Source of the DNA: JAWKTM01 sp041399085
GTDB lineage: Bacteria; Planctomycetota; Planctomycetia; Pirellulales; Pirellulaceae
Assembly (NCBI GenBank): GCA_041399085.1
Contig: JAWKTM010000022.1
Location: 42,083 to 106,082, forward strand
Direction of reading: 5' to 3'
DNA: 64,000 nucleotides
A program made the translations under genes and the position numbers. A model generated the notes under the pieces. That model did not search any database. It was given only the letters and a program-made list of their open reading frames with translations, and was not told the origin of the DNA. This document shows, one piece after another, positions 56,330-64,000 of the stretch (its first letter is position 1; each line of letters opens with the position of its first letter).

Positions 56330-56770
56330 CTCACACGCAAACGACGGTTCGGTTTTCCAGTTGTCGTTCACGATGAAGACGCGAGATGTTGTGTCGGATG
56401 ATGCGGCGGTTGGGGCATGAGTGGTGTATCTCGGCGTCGAAGGGGCCGAGGTGGGATGTAGCGAGCAGGTGGCGGTCGTGCCGGCAGGGTGTGGGAGCGG
56501 ACATTCCCCTCTACTGTCTCGACTCTGCGTCCTCAGCGTTCTCTGCGTTTTAAGAAAAGAGGATTTGGAAACGCGGAGCCGCGGAGAGCAGAGAGAGAGA
56601 GAGAGAGAGAGAGAGAAACGAAGGGGGCCAGGCGTTTCGGTTGGCTCAGCGCGTTGGTGTTCTGGATATTACGACCGTCGAAGACTCCGGGCGTGCCACC
56701 GAAATGCGTGAATTGGCGTCTCCGTGGGAGAGTTATTTCATCGCGTTTGGAGGCACGCCAAGCATGCCAG
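56330..56770 (+). repeat. long dispersed repeat, copy C (~440 bp)
   Basis: Second long copy of the element at 52505-52930, with the same block order, plus a (GA)13 microsatellite at 56591-56616 that copy B lacks. The 3' module (GGCGTTTCGGTTGGCTCAGC, GTCGAAGACTCCGGGCGTGC, CACGCCAAGCATGCC) matches copy A more fully than copy B does. It ends about 40 bp downstream of the stop I infer for the giant adhesin. Confidence 0.75.
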
Positions 56771-56807
56771 TCGATCATGGGGCGGCATGGCATGCATGCC
56801 CCATGAA

Positions 56808-59800
56808 TCACGGCCAGGTAGCGAATAAGTCGTCGAGTGTCGGCGTCGTCGGTCGACGGCGGGCCACGTCGTTCGCCAATTGGCCGAGCAGACGTATCTA
56901 ACGAACTCAGTTCGCCGACCGGCTGATCCGCCAACGAATCGACATCGGCGATCGACTTGTGAATCTCGTTCGACGTGGCGGCGGGGCTGTTCGTTCGGTT
57001 CGCCGGGCGTTCGCCTGATGCCTGCAACGCGTTGGCGACCACGGACAACAGCGACGCGTCGGCCGCAAACGCTTCGCCCTCGCCCGCGAGGTTGTCGTTC
57101 AGATGGTTGATGACCAGCAAGGCGTCGATTGGCGACACGCTGTTGTCGCCATTCACGTCCAAGAAGAATTCGGGCAACGTGCTGGGATAGTCCAACGTTC
57201 GCGAACCGTTGGTGTTCAAGTCGGTAATGATGATTCCGACGTCGATCGGCGAGACTTCGTTGGCCGCGTCGTTGTTGACATTCAGATGATTTTGGGGATT
57301 CTGGAATGGCTTGGGGTTGTCGTTGGCGTAACTACCGTGAGATTTGCGAAGTAACCATCCGCTTCCTGGGTACACTGCATCTAACCGCTGGCTCTCGTTA
57401 CGTTGTCGAAGAAGGCCGAGACTTCCGGCGTCCAGACGGAAGCTCTCGTTTGCCGGGATGGTGACCTGCGGGAATATCCAGCTCGTTCGTCAACACATAG
57501 TTGATAAACACACACGCTCAGCGGTTGGGCGGTGTCGGAGTTCGTGCGTGTGAGAGTCGCCTTGGCCCCTTCGACCAAATTGACATCAAGCGGCGAAAAC
57601 AGAAGCTGTTCGTAGTCGGTTACCACGAGCGAATCCGATCCCGCCACGTGGCCGTCCGCCGACGCCGTAATCATGACCGTCTGGTCGCCGTCCAGCAGCG
57701 TGTCGTCCACGGCGGAAATAAGGACCGAAGCCGACGAGAGGCTGCCATCGGGGATCGTGATGCTGTCGGGCAGCGTCAATTCCGATGTGTCGCTACTTTC
57801 CAGCGCAACCACCAACTCGCCATTCGAATCGGTACGCGTGACGACCACCGACGTAGTACCGTTTCGTTCGCTAATCGCACCGGTACCCACGATAACCGTC
57901 AGCAGCCGTTCCTCGACGACATCCACACTGGCCGCGGCCGACTCATAGCCGTTGGCGGTCGCCGTCACTTGCACCGTCTGCGTGCCATCGATCACATTGT
58001 CATTCACGCCCATGATCGAGAACGTGGCGGACGGTTGACCGTCTGGAATCGTGATCGAACTCGGCACGATCAACTCGTCCGCTTGATCGGCCACCAACGT
58101 CACTTGCAGATCGCCGCGCGTGTCGGTTCGCGTGACCGTGCCCGTACCGGCACCGTTCTGCTCCAAGACGGAAGTGACGTTGAACGACAAGGAAAGCGGC
58201 TCGAAGTCGGTCACGTTGAGCGACGCGCTATCGGCGTCTTGTCCGGCGGCCGAGGCCGTGATCGTGATCGGACGATCGCCGTTGACCAACTGATCGTCGA
58301 TCGCGGAAATCGTGAACGGAGCGGAAACGGTCGCTCCCGTCGGAATCGTGACGCTGGCCGGTAGAATCAACGCCCCGGCGACATCGGCCGCAAGCTGAAC
58401 GGTCAAGGCCGTGCCCGCTTCCAATCGCGCGACCGTGGCGGTTGTCGAGCCGCCTTGTTCGGAAATCGACAGGTCATTGATCGTCAGCGTCAACGCTCGT
58501 GAATCACGCACATCGATCGAACCGATCGCGTCCAGATAACCGGCGGCCGACGCCGTAATCAGCACGGTGTTCGTGCCGTCGATCACACCGTCGTCGACAC
58601 CCGCAATATCGAATGGGGCGGAGACCTTCTGCCCGTCGGGAATCACGATTGTGGTCGGAACCGTCGCCTCGCTCGTGTCGTTGCTGACCAGCGTCACGGT
58701 CAAGTCGCCCGTGGCATCCGTGCGAGTAACCGTCGCTTGCGCATTCGAGCCTTCGGGGACCAAACCCGTTTGGATCGTTAACAGCAACGCCTCGACATCG
58801 GTCACGTCGATCGATGCGGAGCCGCTAGCGTAAAGATCGGCCGACGCCGTGATCTGTACGGTCTGAGTTCCGTCGAGCAACTGGTCGTCGACCGCGGAGA
58901 CTTGAACCGGCGGCGAAACCTTTTGTCCGATTCCTAGCAGCACGATTTGAGGCACGTTGATTTCGCTCGTGTCGCTGCTGCCGAGCGTCACGACCAGCGC
59001 GGTCGAAGCGTCTTCGCGCGAGACGGTCAGCGTCGTCAGGCCGCCGTTCTCGGAAATCGTCGAAGCGCTGAGTGTCACCGTAAGCGGTTCAAAATCCGTC
59101 ACGTCAATCGCCGCCGTGCCGGTCACGTAACCCGTCGCCGATGCGCTGATGGTCGTCGTGCGTGTGCCGTCCAGCACCGCGTCGTCGACGCCCGTGATGT
59201 TGAACGGCGCGGAAGTTGTCTGGCCATCGGGAATCGTGACCGTCAGCGGCACGGTCGCTTCCGTCGGATCGCTCGTTGCGAGCTGTACGGTCAACTCGCC
59301 GTTGGTCTCCGAGCCGCGCGAGATCGTGGCCGTGGTCACGCCGCCATGTTCCGAGATCGAGGCGTCGGCGATGGAAACGACTAGTTGTTCGTAGTCCGTG
59401 ACGGTCAACATCGCGCCGGCCGGTTCGTAGCCGACTGCCGACGCCGTAATCGTGGTTGTCTGCGAACCATCCAGCACGCTGTCGTCGACGGCCGAAACCG
59501 TAATCGGATCCGACTGAGCCGCGCCGGCCGGAATCACAATCGACACCGGCACGGAGGCAGCCGTCGCATCGCTGCTGGTTAGCTGAACGGTGAGGTCGCC
59601 CGACGTGTCGGTGCGCGTGACTACGAGCGTCGTCTGTCCGCCGTTCTCGCTGATCGACGCATCGGTGAGCTCGACCATCAGCGGCTCGAAGTCCGCGACT
59701 TGCAGCACGCCGACGCCATCGACATAGCCCGTGGCTGACGCGGTGATCGAAACCGCTTGCGTCCCGTCGACGATTAAGTCGTCCACGGCGTCGATCGCCA

Positions 59801-62800
59801 CCGGCGACGATGTGAGCACGCCGTCGGGAATCGTCACCGATCCGATCACCGTGGCTTCGGACGTGTCGTTCGGTCAAGTTCACGATCAGCGAACCGGTCG
59901 GATCGGTGCGAGTCACGGTGACAATCGTCGAGCCGCCGTTCTCCGAGATCGAGGCGTCGAGGATGTTGACCGTCAGCGGTTCGTGATCGGTGACCAGCAA
60001 CGCCTTCAAACTGGTCTGCACTCCCGGCGCGGAAGCAGAGATCACGACCGTCCGCGTTCCATCCAAGAGCGAATCATCGACCGCCGTAATCGGAAACGGA
60101 TCCGACATCGCTTGACCATCGGGAATCACGATCGAACTCACCACGGTCGCTTCGCTGGTATCCGAACTAGCCAGCGTCACGGTCAACGCGCTGGTGTTGG
60201 TTCGCACGGCGCGGGCCGTTGTCATGCCGCCGTTCTCGGAAATCGACGGATCGGTCAGCACTAAATCAATCTCGTCTAGGTCGTTCACCGTAATCGTGAA
60301 CGGCTTGACAAAGGTCGACACACCGTCCGACACTTGCACGCGAACCGAAAACTCGATTGGGCTTCGAAATCGACCAAAATGTTCTGGCGGATTTGCAGCG
60401 ACGATCCGTTGATCTGAAACTTGGCGTTGTCCGTGTCGCCCGTGCCCGCCACCAAGCTGAACGTGTATTGGCCCGTCTGATCGGGATCGACCAGCGCGAG
60501 CTGCCCGACTTCGAACGGCCCGGTGAACGTGTCGACGTTTTCGTTCACCTGTGCGTTCGACAGGGTGATATCCGTGGGCGGTTCGTTCACGTCGCTGACG
60601 TTAACGGTGAACACTTTCTCGAGCGTGTCCGTTCCGTCGGTCGAAGCGACGCGAATCGAGTAGCTCGACTTGGTTTCAAAATCTAGCACCGTGTCGCGGC
60701 GCACCTGCAAGATATCGCCCGCGATCACAAACACGTTGTTGTCCGTGCTCCCCGCGCCGGCGATCAACGAATAGACGTGATTGTCGATCAGATCCGGGTC
60801 GACCGTGCGGAACGCGCCCAGCGGCACGTTGCCGGCCGAAGTATTCGTGTTTTCCGCGATCGAGCTGGGAACAAGCGTGATGTCGGTCGGCACGTCGTTC
60901 ACATTGTCGACCGTTAATACAAACGTCTCTTCGGTGGCCAAGCCGCCTTCGTCCGTAACGGTGACCGTGATCGTGGTGTCGCCGAATTGATCGGGCAGCG
61001 GCGTGAGCGTCAAGTCGCGAGCAGCGCCCGCGCCGCCGAGCGTGATGTTGGCGTCGGGCAACAACGCTTGGTTGGACGATGTTACCAAGACGATCAGATT
61101 CGATGTCGGAGTTTCCGTATCGCCGATCGTGAACGGCAGGGGCCCGGCGACTTCCTCTTCCAGGATGGTCAGGTCGTCAATCGCCGAGATCGTCGGAGCG
61201 TCGTTGGCGAAGTCGAACACGTCGACCGTGGCATGCGACGACTCAAAGCCAGGTGCGGTCGCCGAAATTGCTACGGTATCGATGCCGTCAAGGATTCCGT
61301 CGTCCAATCCATCGATGAAGAACACGCCGCGTGACTGACCAGCGGGAATCGTGATCGAAGCCGGCAAGGAAACTTCCGCCGAATCATCGGACGAAAGTGT
61401 GACGGTGACCGGCTGCGGAAACGTTCGCGAAAGCCGCACATTCGCCACCGTCCGCCCGTCTTCGTCGATTTGCCGCTGACCAATTCCCAACGTCAAGCGT
61501 GAAGGATTTCCAGAGGTCGACAACACCGTTCCTTCCACGGCGAAGCGATAATCCGATTCGTCGGGATCATTGGTCTCGACGTGGATATCACCGGAAAAAT
61601 ACCCGGCTTCGTCGGTCAGCATCGCGACCTCGAAAGTCAGATAACTGGAAGGGGGAGCCACTCCCACTGGACGTCGTAAAGGGTCCGGAGGTAGAGCAGC
61701 AGATGTAACGGGTTGCGAAACAAAAAAGCCCTGAGGCACCGTGATAGCCCCAACCGTGAGCAAGTCATCGCCAAGTTCTGGATGGTATAAACTTGTCGCG
61801 GCGAATTGCCGCCAGCAAAGGCATTTCCGAAACTGAGAGGCGAGAAACGATCATCGACAATTCGCGAACCAAAACGAGAAATGTACGCATCGGGCTGGCC
61901 AGGGCTGACGACCTCGAACGTCCGCTCGCCCACCTTCACGTCGTTGACCAGAAACTCGACCGTCCATGTCCCCGTATCCCGCTGGGTCATGGCGGGATTT
62001 TGGAATGCTTGACGCAAAATTGGTGTCTTGCAGCACGGTGACGATTTCAAAACCATCTTCGGTTTGATCGGGGCGATACCACACCGCCTTCAGCTCGTCG
62101 TCTTGCTTCAAACCGGTGAACGCGCCCCAGGCGTACATGTTCTGGCTGCCGACCGGGCTCACTCGGCCAACTCCGACGGCCCCTCAACAAGTCGTTCGTC
62201 GGATCATAGGTCGTTACGCCCCATCGATCAGCGCCACCGTATCGCCGCTATAACTCGGCACCGGGAACAGCAGCAACGAGCTCGGGTCAATCAACGGATC
62301 AACGACTCGCCCCAAATGCCGCACGACAAACTCGACATTTGGCCCGCTCGATCCGCCCGAAGCACCCAGCATCCCGATCGTCTCGCCAGCCGTCACCAGT
62401 TGATTCGGCACGACCGTCACGGAATCGCGACGCAGGTGGCGATACTCGGTCGTCCAACCATTGCCATGATCGATGATGACTGAGTTGCCAGGAGCGAAAC
62501 CGGCAAACGTATTGCGATCGCCTAATCCATCCGTAGCACTTTGCACGACTCCGTCGGCCGCCGCGAGCACGGGGATCCCGGCGTCTTGATCGCGAAAGTT
62601 CACCGCGCCGATCGTGAGCCCGAAGCTGCCGTTGGAAGTTGCCGTGCCTCCGGCGTAGTCCATTGCTCCACCGGACGGATCGATATCGACATAACGCAGC
62701 GGAACCACTTGGTCGTAAACATCGGCCCCCACGGGCCAAGCGAACTTGAATGGCGGCAGCCCCGCGGCGGAGTTCAATTGCACGACGGTCGAATTGTTTA

Positions 62801-63218
62801 GCTCGTCGTTTTCCGGCACCACGTTGTCCGCATCGACGCGAGCGAACAATTCGTGCGTCGGCTGTGTGGCGAACCAGCCGTTCAACGTCACCGAACCGCT
62901 GCCGGTCGCCGAACCCGCGCCGTTGAACAACGTACCGCTACGCCGCGGCACGCCATCGATCTGCACTTCCACTTGGTATTGCGATCCGACGGGCAAATCG
63001 GTCGTCGCGAACTCGACGCGCACAAACATCTGTTCGCCCAACACGGGCTCGTTGATCCGCAGCCCCATGCCGTCGATCAAATAGGCATCCGTGACCTGCA
63101 GATCGACGGCCAGCAATTGACGCGACTCCAGCGACTCGAACAACGCCCGGCGGCGACGACGCGACGCCGGTTGACGTTTCGATGCGGGCTTCCTACTGCG
63201 GAAAGTGCTGAACTTCAT
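56808..63218 (-). CDS. giant multi-domain surface adhesin with Calx-beta-like repeats and dockerin (frameshifted)
   Basis: About 2130 residues on the minus strand, in several frames. N-terminal signature RALFESLESRQLLAVDLQVT; a CARDB-like domain (~63100-62740); a degenerate M23 peptidase domain (~62560-62290; NSVIIDHGNGWTTEYRHLRR); a choice-of-anchor-type segment (RQVYTIQNL, LLTVGAITVPQGFF); a first Calx-beta-like unit (~61520-61230); Ig-like and two cadherin-like repeats (~61200-60360); ten tandem ~99-residue Calx-beta-like units (~60260-57500; DASISENGG, VTIPDGQTTSAPF, DGTQTVQITASA); and dockerin repeats (LNVNNDAANEVSPIDVGIII, LDVNGDNSVSPIDALLVINH). Restoring one base gives a tail TLDDLFATWP with stop at 56808. 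Breaks at ~62220, 62170, 62010, 61772, 60345, 59870, 57500, 57370 and 56835; several are shortened G runs. Confidence 0.8.
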
Positions 63219-63403
63219 GCGTCGCTCGCCACGATTTGCTGCTAGTCGATTAGCCGAAGGGATCTTCCTGAATTTGCTGGCGATCCGGGCCGCCCAATCC
63301 TGTTTAACATAACCGGCGAATCGTTCCCGGTTCTACGCCTCGATCGAAGCCCCACGCGCGCCGCCTGCCGAACGAACGCATCATTCGGCAGGCCGCTTGT
63401 TGC

Positions 63404-64000
63404 CTACAGCCACGAATCCTCCTCGCCGAACAACGAATCCAAAGCCAAGTCGGCGGCGTCAACGTCGTCGTGAACCAAGCGCACTTCCGTCGCGAACTCG
63501 TCCAACAGCATGTTGAAGTCCAACGCTTCGGCCACACCGCCTTCCAAAGCCGTCGCCAACATCGTGTCGCTCGCCGTGTTCGCCGCCACCGTTCCAACGG
63601 TCGCTTCGCGTCCCAGGAACGCTTCGCGATACGACTGCAACCGTTGTTGCTCGCTGGCCACGTTGCTCAAACCAAGCTGAGCCAGGCTGTAGTCCGCCAC
63701 GAATTGCGAGTCGCCCGTGTATTCCGGCATCACCACCGTGCTGCTGGCCGCCAGCGACTCGTAAGCCGCCGCTTCGCCTTCGCCCGAGTTCACTCGGTTC
63801 AGTTCGGTAATGACCAGGTTCACGTCGATCGGCGAAACGTTGCCGTCGCCGTTCGTATCGTAATAAGGCGGCGGAGCGGTCGGCGTCGGGGTGGGCAGCG
63901 GTCCGGCGCCGTCCGAGTTCAACCGATTGATAATCAACAAGGCGTCGATCGGCGACACAAACCCGTCCGCGTTCACGTCCAAGCGATTCGACGGATTCTG
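63404..64000 (-). CDS. C-terminal part of a dockerin-type surface protein (5' end outside the window)
   Basis: The frame is open to the window edge (QNPSNRLDVNADGFVSPIDA). It contains two dockerin-like units (LDVNADGFVSPIDALLIINR and YDTNGDGNVSPIDVNLVITE) separated by a Pro/Thr linker (PLPTPTPTAPPPYY). A ~110-residue tail ends ALDSLFGEEDSWL. Same architecture as the C-termini of the proteins at 15894-18308 and 56808-63218. It lies 185 bp upstream of the giant adhesin on the same strand. Confidence 0.8.
   Translation of the reverse strand, partial: QNPSNRLDVNADGFVSPIDALLIINRLNSDGAGPLPTPTPTAPPPYYDTNGDGNVSPIDVNLVITELNRVNSGEGEAAAYESLAASSTVVMPEYTGDSQFVADYSLAQLGLSNVASEQQRLQSYREAFLGREATVGTVAANTASDTMLATALEGGVAEALDFNMLLDEFATEVRLVHDDVDAADLALDSLFGEEDSWL

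Noticed and set aside
56533..56807. C-terminal extension of the dockerin frame into the repeat (Ser-Leu run)
   Set aside because: The Ser-Leu run is the translated (GA) microsatellite; restoring one base gives a natural stop at 56808.

Overview
The window looks like a chromosomal stretch of a high-GC planctomycete, probably of the Pirellula/Lacipirellula type. The markers are: surface proteins with an N-terminal LE-x-R-x-LLA signature and C-terminal dockerin-like repeats, a DUF1559 pseudopilin with an H-x9-DG tail, a PVC-type haem-binding dehydrogenase, an ECF sigma factor next to a zinc-finger Ser/Thr kinase, PQQ-like propeller proteins, and formylmethanofuran dehydrogenase-like C1 genes. 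No tRNA, rRNA, CRISPR array, transposase or prophage was found.

Layout. 0-4 kb (minus): a molybdopterin-dinucleotide-binding subunit and fhcB/fwdB, followed by a ferredoxin-NADP reductase and an Rpn/DUF4351-type gene. 4-8.4 kb (plus): aceE and aceF of the pyruvate dehydrogenase complex, ending in a clear terminator. 8.5-20 kb: methyltransferases, a membrane C39-like peptidase, a PQQ-propeller protein, a Dabb protein, a cob(I)alamin adenosyltransferase, a TolB-like propeller, a zinc-ribbon membrane protein, and a dockerin surface protein whose stop codon abuts the start of a TylF-type methyltransferase. 20-36 kb: signalling genes: an HD/PAS/GGDEF protein, a kinase with ECF sigma factor, DUF1559 and beta-helix proteins, an OmpR-type two-component pair and a FixL/FixJ-like pair. 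36-40 kb: a TrmH methylase and a large haem-binding dehydrogenase. 40.5-50.9 kb (minus): a compact six-gene unit, exbB-exbD-exbD(zinc ribbon)-membrane PQQ propeller-family 5 solute-binding protein-second binding-like protein. This is the best candidate here for an undescribed system: a proton-channel-energised envelope machine without a visible TonB. 51-56.8 kb: an AT-richer, gene-poor island with dispersed repeats and decayed or frameshifted ORFs. 56.8-63.2 kb (minus): one giant multi-domain adhesin (11 Calx-beta-like repeats, cadherin-like repeats, a degenerate M23 domain, a dockerin). The window ends in the C-terminus of another dockerin protein.

Quality caveat. Many conserved genes (fhcB, the reductase, aceE, the cobalamin adenosyltransferase, the TolB-like gene, the giant adhesin) are broken by single-base indels. 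Where the ancestral codon is obvious, the lesion is usually a homopolymer shortened by one base (GGG to GG, AAA to AA). That is the signature of uncorrected long-read errors rather than of real pseudogenes, so most broken genes here should be read as probably intact in the organism.
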